Of a stretch of DNA of 64,000 bases, positions 1 to 10,498 are shown one piece after another. The stretch comes from Mikania micrantha. Its lineage: Eukaryota > Streptophyta > Magnoliopsida > Asterales > Asteraceae. Within the stretch, counting starts at the first letter, position 1. Each line of letters opens with the position of its first letter. The stretch covers positions 19,192,755 to 19,256,754 of the forward strand of contig CM018695.1 of assembly GCA_009363875.1 (NCBI GenBank), given 5' to 3'. The position numbers and the translations under genes are program-made. A model generated the notes under the pieces. It made no database searches. It worked only from the letters and a program-made list of their open reading frames with translations, and was not told the origin of the DNA.

Positions 1-1546
1 TTATAGGTTAAATACAACGTGAAATCAATAAAGGATCGTGAAAACAAACTCAAGAACACTCAAGAGCGCGTGCATCCCTTGTTTAAGCTAAGTCAACCAC
101 TACAAGGTGAGTTTATATGCCCCTTTTCTTTAATCTTAACTGATTTTAAACTCACGGGGCAGAGCGACATGCTTTACTTTTTTTTATTTAAAAGTTTTGC
201 TTAACATATTGCTATTACTTTGATTTTAGATAATATTAAATTGCTTATTATCGCTTATCATTGTATGCATGCTTGTATGATCATGACATGACAGGGATAA
301 TCAGATGAACATGATAATATATCTTCATAATTCATCAATACATTAGAATAACAAAGTTATAAGATTTTATCTTACAACACTCAGTTATTCTTACATGAGA
401 AACCATTGGGATAATTCATACATAAACAAACATTGGAGACAATTACAGAGAAACATGATGACATAACAAAACATATGAATGATCAGAAGATAATGCATCT
501 TCTAAATACCATTCAACATTATAATTAACTAAGTGTGATAAGTCAAGTACTTATAACGCTTAGTTTACAACTTAAAACATACTATGCGATAGTATGGAGC
601 ATTTATCATCCACCACCTGAGCGGATTAAGGGTGGCAAGACTAGTTCTTACCACGGCTTAATGGCAACATGGTGAACATATGGATCATTTAGAATGATAA
701 TCATGATAACGTATCTTCATGATAAAAATATCATTCTCACATCTGTTGACATAAAGTAATAAGACAAGTTCTTATTCAACCTAGTTAACTACATTGAGAA
801 CACACGGCGGTATAGAGGTGAATCGGATGCATTGTAATCTGATTACGTGAGGATCAAAATGGGTTCCTTTTAGGCTCTATACGTTGCATTGAGAATACAT
901 TACAAATGGTTAATTAACACTTTTATTGATTAAAAGTGTATTAACAGTTAACCTCACAAGCAATAGAATAATACAAGGAACATATTTAATAAATCTAATT
1001 TCCTTAATACATATAATGGTTACCAATACTTCGGTTTGATAACTACAACACTATTATCATATTATTCTATACATGATATCACAGGTGAACAGCAATGAGA
1101 TGAACATGTGGAATGGAGATGGAAATCAATAGTTGTATTGCAAGTAGTGTGGAGTTCTAATAGTGATGTGGTTGGATGTTGGCTAGGGCTTGGTTCCCTT
1201 ACATATGCCCTATATATAAGCGTCACTACTAGGATGATATATAATTTGTAAATATAACTATTGAGAAGCCATTGGGTGAACGGGTGAAGGAACAACATAC
1301 AACTAACAGAACATACATTGTGATTGTGCATGTGAATGAATCAAGGTTTTCAACAAACATACTTATGAACTCACCAACCTAGTGTTGACTTTGTCTAAAT
1401 GCATGTTTTCACAGGTGACGAACATGTTTAGTCACCAGTATTACAGGGACATAGCTAGTGGACTTTTAGAAGGCCTAGCTAGTTTTGGTGTTGCATACTT
1501 TTGATTGACAATACAGCGAATCATCTTTTGTATATCTTGTATAGTG
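1..1546 (+). mobile_element. Ty3/gypsy LTR, upstream part (family A), split by a nested element
   Basis: This AT-rich noncoding stretch has the layout of the other gypsy LTRs in the window: a 'caggtgagttt...cccc' block near 105-125, later a 'gaactcaccaa' block near 1370, and a continuation after the nested element at 11113-11308 ending in GTGTGACA. The 5-bp target TAGTG (1542-1546) is repeated at 11113-11117, so the two pieces were once continuous. It contains long stem-loops: ACACTTTT 917-924 with AAAAGTGT 932-939, and GTATAGAG 810-817 with CTCTATAC 875-882. No coding capacity was seen. Its 5' end lies outside the window. It is only structurally similar to the LTR at 16713-18831, so it is treated as a separate family. 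Confidence 0.65.
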
Positions 1547-1825
1547 TGTAACTACCGGTTTTAATGATTGAACGTATTTGAAATAATCATTAAAAATAAC
1601 GATTGTGATTGTTGTAATTTGAAAACATGTGAGAATTACGTCATCAATGGCAAGAGCACATGTGATCGTTTTATAAATCCATGTTGATTTGATGATTTTA
1701 ATTATTATAGGTTGATAGTATGTGAAAAATGGTGAACGTGGGAGAAAACCATGCGCGAAACGGAGTTACGGATTATCCGGAATCGCGAAATGAAGAAAAT
1801 TATAAAGATATTGTGTTTTGGGACT

Positions 1826-1951
1826 CTTCGCGGTACGCGAAGATGATTTTGAGGTTCCTTCGCGGTACGCGAAGAACCCAAAATATCTGAAATCCTGAAT
1901 TGCTTCGCGGTACGCGAAGAGCTCTTGAGCCCTCCTTCGCGGTACGCGACG
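1826..1951 (+). repeat. Four GC-rich mini-hairpins in the 5' LTR
   Basis: The unit CTTCGCG-GTA-CGCGAAG occurs at 1826-1842, 1858-1874 and 1903-1919. A fourth copy at 1935-1951 has the right arm ending CGCGACG. Each perfect copy has a 7-bp stem with a GTA loop. They stand out against the AT-rich surroundings and recur, in altered form, in three other LTR families of this window. Confidence 0.9.
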
Positions 1952-3043
1952 GGTGTGGCGGTTTGACAGATTCCTTTTCTTATCAGATTTGCACAAGAAA
2001 TTATATATTTTTCATTATCTCGAACATATTCATCCCAGAAGTATACCAGACGAATTTCTGAGCCTCAAAACTCAGATTTGAAGCCTTCTAAACCTGTAGA
2101 TCGTACCAGGGATCGTGTTTACAAGTTCTGATCGTCGTTTTCATCCGAAAACTTCGTTCAAAGGGGTAACGATTCAATCTCTCCTACTAGTTTGATATTC
2201 TGTGGATTAAATTTAGTTTTGAATGTAATACTATGGTTATGGGTATTGATTATTGCCTAGTTAATAACTAGGGATTGTTAGAAACGAAGAATTTGATGAT
2301 CTGGTGGTTAAATCTTCGTTTTGAAGCCGGTATAATGTCCGGTTGTTATGAAACCCATATCATGGTGTGATAACTAGTAGGATGGGTAAAATATGGTTTT
2401 GAAATAAATATGGATCATGATCCATGGGTTATATGATGATTTTGATGCATTGATGTTAAAAATTATTAACAGTTATGATCTTAAATAATAAAAAGTGATT
2501 AAAGATCGTAACCAATATAATTGAACATCAATTATTTGATGAAATGCCTAAGTGAGGCATGAAACATGATTAATTGTGATAATTGACTAAAACTTACTAA
2601 ATATAGTAAGATAGAGTCAATTATGTGATAAATTGACTTTGAGGAAGTCAAATCAGTCAAGTGCGTTAAACTTGATTGTAAGTGTTATATGTATTGAACA
2701 TAGTTGTATGTGTGTGAATATGCAACTAGGTGTTGGTGGTGAAAGTCAAGTGACAATTCACAGAAGTGGAAAAGAGGTTGTAGGAAGTGAACAACCGCTT
2801 GAACCAGGTAAGTTACCCAACTTACTGTAACATTACATATAAGTAGTAGAAAGAGTCTACTTGATTGTGATGTATATATATTGGTTGATTTGAATGAATG
2901 AGCATAACTAAATTGGAACTAATTGAGTTAATAGACTCTATTGTATACATGTTAAGTTCCAATGTGTTTATGTTACGGTTGAATTAAGTATGCAACACAT
3001 ATTGCATAGTAATAGCCGGATGAGCCGGTGTTTGAGTATGATA

Positions 3044-3114
3044 TCACAATGGTGAATAGTCAGAGGTGCTGACAAATAACTATGGTGGAAGTACAGGAAT
3101 GTGAACACCATAGT
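3044..3114 (+). repeat. Diverged three-hairpin unit upstream of the 88-bp array
   Basis: Three consecutive hairpins: TCAC/GTGA (3044-3047, 3052-3055), GTCAG-aggtg-CTGAC (3059-3073), and ACTATGGTG (3079-3087) with CACCATAGT (3106-3114) around an 18-base loop. The same order, spacing and loop bases are found in each 88-bp unit downstream, but with different stem bases. This is therefore an old diverged copy of that unit. Confidence 0.75.
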
Positions 3115-3186
3115 GTAATTTTGATTAAACTATTGTGAGCAATAGTTGATGATTGGTAATATGATATTATTACATTGCGAGATTAT

Positions 3187-3890
3187 GACTCCACATTGGT
3201 GGATAGCCAGAGGTGTTGGCAATTGTCTAGATAGAAGTACCGGTGGGTGAACATTTTAGACTTGATATAATTATGATTCCACATTGGTGGATAGCCAGAG
3301 GTGCTGGCAATTGTCTAGATGGAAGTACCGATGGGTGAACATCTTAGACTTGATATAATTATGACTCCACATTGGTGGATAGCCAGAGGTGCTGGAAATT
3401 GTCTAGATGGAAGTACCGGTGGGTGAACATCTTAGACTTGATATAATTATGATTCCACATTGGTGGATAGCCAGAGGTGCTGGCAATTGTCTAGATGGAA
3501 GTACCGATGGGTGAACATCTTAGACTTGATATAATTATGACTCCACATTGGTGGATAGCCAGAGGTGCTGGAAATTGTCTAGATGGAAGTACCGGTGGGT
3601 GAACATCTTAGACTTGATATAATTATCATTCCACATTGGTGGATAGCCAGAGGTGCTGGCAATTGTCTAGATGGAAGTACCGGTGGGTGAACATCTTAGA
3701 CTTGATATAATTATGACTCCAAATTGGTGGATAGCCAGAGGTGCTGGCAATTGTCTAGATGGAAGTACTGATGGGTGAACATCTTAGACTTGATATAATT
3801 ATGACTCCACATTGGTGGATAGCCAGAGGTGCTGGCAATTGTCTAGATGAAAGTACCAGTGGGTGAACATCTTAGACTTGATATATGTAT
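3187..3890 (+). repeat. 88-bp tandem array, eight units, 5' LTR
   Basis: Units start at 3187, 3275, 3363, 3451, 3539, 3627, 3715 and 3803 with no length change. Each unit encodes three stem-loops in order: TCCAC-attg-GTGGA, GCCAG-aggtg-CTGGC, and GTCTAGATG pairing with CATCTTAGAC (one bulged T) around an 18-base loop. Alternating units share variants (gattcc/gactcc, accggt/accgat), which suggests spread as dimers. The matching array in the 3' LTR also has eight units. Confidence 0.95.
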
Positions 3891-4508
3891 GATACCACAA
3901 ATGTGTGGATAACCGGTTAAACCGGAAACTAGATTGTTAAAACCACAGGTGTGTGGGTAGTTGGTTGAGCCATAAAATATATACGTATGGTGTTTTAATT
4001 TAGCCAGAGGTTCTGGTGATAAAGTTGGATTAGATAATATATTCATATTGTGAAAATGTCCCATTAAGGGAAATAAATGCACAATGTGTGGTGTGTAAGT
4101 TGATGTTTGAATATGATATATTATTATCTAGACATGATAAACATCCATATGATATGTATGTAGATGTGTTTTAAAATGAGTTTTGGGAACTCTGGAAAGG
4201 GTTACTTACTTAGTTCATATGAACTAATTGTGACCTTATATGTGATGCTACAGGTCAAAGATAGATATGCATCGGGCGATCAGATCGGGCACGTTGTGAA
4301 GCAGAACCAAACGTTATGTAAATCTTTGGTGGTAATAAACTTAAACACACTAGTTGTATTAATCAAAAATGTAAATGATTGAGATTAAGTGTGTTTAACT
4401 TATGAAATGTAAATTTCACGCTTCCGAACATAAATTTTTGATAAAGTTTAATCTGGGACCTAAAATGGGACACGTGTAATCGTGTGAAAAGTTTGGGTGT
4501 TACAGAGT

Positions 4509-4520
4509 TGGTATCAGAGC
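4509..4520 (+). promoter_or_regulatory. Primer binding site (tRNA-iMet type)
   Basis: TGGTATCAGAGC lies 4 bases after the 5' LTR end. It is the usual 12-base match to the 3' end of plant initiator tRNA-Met used to prime minus-strand synthesis. Confidence 0.9.
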
Positions 4521-7204
4521 AATGGTTTGAGTGAATCAAGTGCGTCATGAACACTTGATCTCAAACTTTTGTGCTCTTGATATGAAAATATAACGTTTGA
4601 TTCGAAGACCCGATCATGATGTCGAATGTATGAGGTTAGCATATCTATTTCCTGTATTATAATTGTTAAATGTAATGTGAATCATTACATGTTAAATGCG
4701 ATTTGAGTGATTGTTTGAAACCGAAATCAATGTCTTGAGTATGAATGAAGGAAGTAAGGAATTGGGCATATAATGAGTGAACTAGTACGTCTGGCCAACT
4801 TACTAGTGCAAACATGATATGAACAAGCACTTATGGGGATCATTTTATACTTAGGCTATTGAGATTAGGTAAGGTGTTATGAGTTTAATGTATCTATTAC
4901 TTGTACGTAATAGTGTTACCAATTCAGGAGAAATGAATTGGAAGATTAATGTGTAAAGACCTACATGAGTGTAGGCAATAACACTTGATGTGTTGGGAAA
5001 ATTAATCCATTTGAACATGGAAAATGTCTTGGTGTGTATACATGAATTAAAAATGTATAGTTTGACCGTTTAAGGCAAGATAGGGGAGAAAGACACATAA
5101 TTATGTTTATGTGTTCATACATGTTTAAGTTTGGGATGTAATAATTTAAACATGTTAATAATTGATATAATGTGCATATAATCTATATGTGTGATATATA
5201 GAGTTGTAAGTATACAATGTGTATACGTATGGTGACTGTTATGATATGATTTCATAACTAGTGATTGTGTCATTACATGTTGATAGTAATTGACACATTG
5301 AATTGGAAACTATTTATAATAGTGTTAAAGCAAATTTAAGACCATAACGTATGGCATTTTGTGTGGATTTAACATGTAAGACCACTGGTGGGTGGCATTG
5401 GATTTAACATGTAAGACCACTGGTGGGTGGCATTGGATTTAACATGTAAGACCACTGGTGGGTGGCATTGGATTTAACATGTAAGACCACTGGTGGGTGG
5501 CATTGAGTTTAACATGTAAGACCACTGGTGGGTGGCATTGGATTTAACATGTAAGACCACTGGTGGGTGGCATTGGGTTTAACAAGTAAGACCATTGGTG
5601 AATGGCATTGGATTTATCATATAAGACCACTTGTAAGTGGCGTTGAATTTATTTGTAAGACCACTTGTGAGTCGTCTTGTGTGAGATGTGTAAAACCATC
5701 TTGGAATGACATTGAATTTGTCATACAAATCCTCCTTAGAGAGGTATTGGGAAAAATCCACATGCGTGTGGATTGGTCAATATATGGGAATGTGTCGAAC
5801 AATGTTGACTTGAAAAAGTCAAAGTTATGGGTAATATGAGTAGGTGAGTTACTTACTCACCAATATGCAACCATAAGACATATTAGTGCTTATGGTTAAT
5901 GTGATTATGTTTGTTGTTACTACTTGTAATCGACTTGTAGTAATTGTGATAAATTGAATGGTAAATTGACCATATGTGTCATGAAATGTTGAAGATATGA
6001 AACCACATGGTGGTGGTATTTAACTACTTGATAGATGTCTTGTAGTATTGGATGAATGTTATGTGCTAATTGCATAAGTTGAAAAGTGTTATTAAATAAT
6101 AAATTATAGTTGACACTATAAATTGATAATAATCCACATTGTGTGGAAATATATGAATATGAAACCATATGGGGTGGTATTCGGATTGTTGAAATTGATT
6201 AATGTTATGATAAATTGCATAACTAATGAACGTGTCGTTATATGTTTAGAATAACTGACACAGGTAATGGGAGACGATTCACATTCGTGTGAAACTAATG
6301 TAAGACCACTGATGTGTGGCATTAATATTGTCATGTAAGTCCATAATGAAATGGCATTGATATTTGTCATGCAAGTCCACATTTTTGTGGCGTTGGGGGT
6401 AATTCATGTACATGCACATGCACATGATAATAAGTTACCCATTTTGTTGAATTTGTAGTTATAGGACTGAGTGAGTCCACACTACAATTGTTTATGCAAT
6501 TAGCATGTATGTGATTGGTTGTTTTAATTGAAATTGATGTAAAAGATTATGGTTGGTGTGGTTATTGTAGTTGAATGATTTACAAGGTGTGTAAACATTC
6601 AACTAATGATAATGATTGAGTTGATTTACAAGAGTATAAACAACCATCATACTGTGGATGTGGTGATCTACAAATGTGTAAACATTAAATTGGTAATGTG
6701 CAGGCTTTGATTCACAAGGAGTGTGAAGAAAAGATAACCTACAAGAGTGTAGACATCAAATTTCAAGAGTCAAATTGTTTAAGTTGACTTTTGAGAAATA
6801 TGATGCACAATTGGAGTTTTGTGTACACACATGTATTGTGTTAATTGATAAGGGTTGTACATGAATGATAGATAAGAATATCTATCTATGCAAATGAATA
6901 ACGCGAATGTTAAATCATTCGGTTGTTGTGTGTTGAGTACATTATACATGATGTTTGACTTTAAAAAGTCAAGGTTAAGCCTATTTGTAAAGAAATAGGA
7001 TATTTATAATATGTATAAATTGTATTTATACATATGATGGGATGAATATTTATGGGAATATTCAAAATAGAGATAAGATGTATGTAGAAATACAATTGAG
7101 TGTACGGTTTGGTTTGGATGAAGAAAGTGAAACCAAATAATCAATTATAGATTGATTGTATAGAATCATGTATAATGATCATGTTTATCTAAGGATAAAT
7201 GTTC
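4521..7204 (+). other. Noncoding, hairpin-rich internal region replacing gag-RT
   Basis: About 2.7 kb between PBS and integrase relic with no credible ORF. It is full of short stem-loops: GTTATGA/TCATAAC near 5238-5258, the pair at 5267-5296 and 6232-6261, AATCCACA/TGTGGATT (5755-5774), TCCACA/TGTGGA (6133-6147), TTCACA/TGTGAA (6278-6293), TTTACA/TGTAAA (6579-6595), TTCACA/TGTGAA (6711-6727) and CTACA/TGTAG (6739-6752). The origin of this sequence is unknown to me. It resembles the LTR interior in style rather than a decayed coding region. Confidence 0.7.
5366..5680 (+). repeat. 35-bp tandem array
   Basis: Six nearly identical 35-bp units start at 5366, 5401, 5436, 5471, 5506 and 5541. Three decayed units follow at 5576, 5611 and 5646. 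Each unit has a CCAC-6 nt-GTGG mini-hairpin; the 5576 unit has CCAT/ATGG instead. Related but more diverged units recur at about 6297-6395. Confidence 0.9.
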
Positions 7205-8110
7205 AATTATACTTGAAATATGTGTTAGAGAAGTAATGTCTAGGCATGGTGTGCCAGTGACGATTATTTCTGATCGAGACACTTGATTTACTTCTCATTT
7301 CTGGAGAAATTTCCAGGAAGAATTAGGATTGTGGATAAGCACGGCGTATCATTCTCAGATTGATGGTCAGGTGAAAGGACTATTCAAATACTGGAGGTAT
7401 GTTACGAGCGTACATAATTGATTTTGGAGATAGTTGGAATGATTATCTACCTTTAGCTGAATTCTCATACGATAACAGTTATCATTCCAGTATTGGAATG
7501 CCTCCATAAGAAATATTGTATGGGAGAAAATGTCGTACTCCTGTGTTGAGGAGAAGTTGGGCAATGAGAATTGGCAAATAAAAAGGTAGTTAAAGTAACA
7601 AATGAACGTATAGATTATATTCTAGTTCATTTGAAGGCGGTATAGGACCGTCAGAATTCCTATGTTGATAAGCATAGGACGATTATTGAGTTACAGGTGA
7701 GAGATTTTGTGTTGTTAAAAGTCTCACCGTGGAAAGGTGTGATACGTTTTAGAAAGCAAGGGAAGATAAACCGCGTTTCATTGGACCATTCAAGATTATA
7801 GCTCGAATTGGCGATGTTGCTTATCGTCTTGAGCTACCGGAGAAATTGAATGGCATATATGACATTTTCATGTGTCATATCTGAGAAAATGTTTGATGGA
7901 TGAATCGGCTTATGAACCACTAGAAGACTTGGAAATTGATGGCAACTTGAACTATGTGGAAAGGCCGGTAGTTATATTAGACCGAAATGTCTAAGAGTTG
8001 AGAAACAAGTCCCTGAACCAGGTGAAGGTTCAATTGAAAAATATAGAAGAGAATCTGACACCACGTGGGAGTCAGAAGATGAGTGGAAGAAATTTTGTCC
8101 TTTCTTTTAA
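7205..8110 (+). pseudogene. Ty3/gypsy integrase core and C-terminal tail, broken
   Basis: Translation gives integrase-like text: SRHGVPVTIISDRDT followed by a stop, then FTSHFWRNFQEELG and AYHSQIDGQ. After several frame changes come segments matching the post-core region (RTPVL-like, SYDNSYHSSIGMPP-like) and a tail resembling the chromodomain-type end of Tekay elements (EDLEIDGNLNYVERPVVILDR, then a stop). Multiple stops and frameshifts make it non-functional. It is the only pol remnant in this element and places its origin in the chromovirus/Tekay group. The upstream edge is approximate. Confidence 0.85.
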
Positions 8111-8141
8111 GATATAAGCGGTTTCGAGGACGAAACCTTTG

Positions 8142-8156
8142 TAAGGAGGGGAGATT
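8142..8156 (+). promoter_or_regulatory. Polypurine tract
   Basis: The purine-rich run AAGGAGGGGAGATTT immediately precedes the 3' LTR start (TGTAACAACC). This is the expected plus-strand priming site. Confidence 0.8.
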
Positions 8157-8435
8157 TGTAACAACCGGTTTTAATGATTGAACGTATTTGAAATAATCAT
8201 TAAAAATAACGATTGTGATTGTTGTAATTTGAAAACATGTGAGAATTACGTCATCAATGGCAAGAGCACATGTGATCGTTTTATAAATCCATGTTGATTT
8301 GATGATTGTAATTATTATAGGTTGATAGTATGTGAAAAATGGTGAACGTGGGAGAAAACCGTGCGCGAAACGGAGTTACGGATTGTCCGGAATCGCGAAA
8401 TGAAGAAAATTATAAAGATATTCTGTTTTGGGACT

Positions 8436-8561
8436 CTTCGCGGTACGCGAAGATGATTTTGAGGTTCCTTCGCGGTACGCGAAGAACCCAAAATATCTGA
8501 AATCCCGAATTGCTTCGCGGTACGCGAAGAGCTCTTGAGCCATCCTTCGCGGTACGCGACG
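8436..8561 (+). repeat. Four GC-rich mini-hairpins in the 3' LTR
   Basis: CTTCGCG-GTA-CGCGAAG occurs at 8436, 8468 and 8513, with the CGCGACG variant at 8545, exactly as in the 5' LTR. The hairpin bases are unchanged although nearby spacer bases differ between the two LTRs. Confidence 0.9.
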
Positions 8562-9796
8562 GATGTGGCGGTTTGACAGATTCCTATTCTTATCAGATTT
8601 GCACAAGAAATTATATATTTTTCATTATCTCGAACATATTCGTCCCAGAAGTATACCAGACGAATTTCTGAGCCTCAAAACTCAGATTTGAAGCCTTCTA
8701 AACCTGTAGATCGTACCAGGGATCGTGTTTACAAGTTCTGATCGTCGTTTTCATCCGAAAACTTCGTTCAAAGGGGTAACGATTCAATCTCTCCTACCAG
8801 TTTGATATTCTGTGGATTAAATTTAGTTTTGAATGTACTACTATGGTTATGGGTATTGATTATTGCCTAGTTAATAACTAGGGATTGTTAGAAACGAAGA
8901 ATTTGATGATTTGCTGGTTAAATCTTCGTTTTGAAGCCGGTATAATGTCCGGTTGTTATGAAACCCATATCATGGTGTGATAACTAGTAGGATGGGTAAA
9001 TTGTGGTTTTGAAATAAATATGGATCATGATCCATGGGTTATATGATGATTTTGATGAATTGATGTTCAAAATTATTAACAGTTATGATCTTAAATAATA
9101 AAAAGTGATTAAAGATCGTAACCAATATAATTGAACATCAATTATTTGATGAAATGCCTAAGTGAGGCATGAAACATGATTAATTGTGATAATTGACTAA
9201 AACTTACTAAATATAGTAAGATAGAGTCAATTATGTGATAAATTGACTTTGAGGAAGTCAAATCAGTTAACTGCGTTAAACTTGATTGTAAGTGTTATAT
9301 GTATTGAACATAGTTGTATATGTGTGAATATGCAACTAGGTGTTGGTGGTGAAAGTCAAGTGCCAATTCACAGAAGTGGAAAAGAGGTTGTAGGAAGTGA
9401 ACAACCGCTTGAACCAGGTAAGTTACCCAACTTACTGTAACATTACATATAAGTAGTAGAAAGAGTTTACTTGATTGTGATGTATATATATTGGTTGATT
9501 TGAATGAATGAGCATAACTAAATTGGAACTAATTGAGTTAATAGACTCTATTGTATACATGTTAAGTTCCAATGTGTTTATGTTACGGTTGAATTAAGTA
9601 TGCAACACAGATTGCATAGTAATAGCCGGATGAGCCGGTGTTTGAGTATGATATCACAATGGTGAATAGTCAGAGGTGCTGACAAATAACTATGGTGGAA
9701 GTACAGGAATGTGAACACCATAGTGTAATTTTGATTAAACTATTGTGAGCAATAGTTGATGATTGGTAATATGATATTATTACATTGCGAGATTAT

Positions 9797-10498
9797 GACT
9801 CCACATTGGTGGATAGCCAGAGGTGCTGGCAATTGTCTAGATGGAAGTACCGATGGGTGAACATCTTAGACTTGATATATTTGACTCCACATTGGTGGAT
9901 AGCCAGAGGTGCTGGCAATTGTCTAGATGGAAGTACCGATGGGTGAACATCTTAGACTTGATATAATTATGACTCCACATTGGTGGATAGCCAGAGGTGC
10001 TGGCAATTGTCTAGATGGAAGTACCGGTGGGTGAACATCTTAGACTTGATATAATTATGATTCCACATTGGTGGATAGCCAGAGGTGCTGGCAATTGTCT
10101 AGATGGAAGTACCGATGGGTGAACATCTTAGACTTGATATAATTATGACTCCACATTGGTGAATAGCCAGAGGTGCTGGCAATTATCTAGATGGAAGTAC
10201 CGGTGGGTGAACATCTTAGACTTGATATAATTATGATTCCACATTGGTGGATAGCCAGAGGTGCTGGCAATTGTCTAGATGGAAGTACCGGTGGGTGAAC
10301 ATCTTAGACTTGATATAATTATGACTCCACATTGGTGGATAGCCAGAGGTGCTAGCAATTGTCTAGATGGAAGTACCGATGGGTGAACATCTTAGACTTG
10401 ATATAATTATGACTCCACATTGGTGGATAGCCAGAGGTGCTGGCAATTCTCTAGATGGAAGTACCAGTGGGTGAACATCTTAGACTTGATATATGTAT
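9797..10498 (+). repeat. 88-bp tandem array, eight units, 3' LTR
   Basis: Units start at 9797, 9883 (the first unit is 86 bp), 9971, 10059, 10147, 10235, 10323 and 10411. The copy number equals that of the 5' LTR, but the order of accggt/accgat variants differs. This points to sequence exchange between units after insertion. Confidence 0.95.

Larger units (their letters stand above)
1547..4504 (+). repeat. 5' LTR of the 1547-11112 element
   Basis: It is 2958 bp and opens with TGTAACTACCGG, where the 3' copy has TGTAACAACCGG. It holds four GC-rich mini-hairpins (1826-1951), a chain of perfect stem-loops, an eight-unit 88-bp tandem array (3187-3890) and an 11-bp stem TTAAACACACT (4341-4351) with AGTGTGTTTAA (4388-4398) near its end. 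Further stems are ATAATTGACT 2579-2588 with AGTCAATTAT 2615-2624, enclosing CTTACT/AGTAAG, and AACTATTG 3128-3135 with CAATAGTT 3140-3147. No protein-coding ORF is credible. Confidence 0.9.

Noticed and set aside
1766..1996. Minus-strand 76-codon ORF, also at 8376-8606
   Set aside because: It lies across the GC-rich palindromic units of the LTR; the RRVPRRR-type text is a by-product of the hairpins.
2633..2830. 65-codon ORF present in both LTR copies (also 9243-9440)
   Set aside because: No ORF conservation signal, no domain; it overlaps several stem-loops. Its presence in both copies follows from LTR identity.
3187..3890. CRISPR-like look of regularly spaced repeats
   Set aside because: Units are contiguous 88-bp tandem repeats without unique spacers, inside a plant LTR, and the same array occurs in the other LTR.
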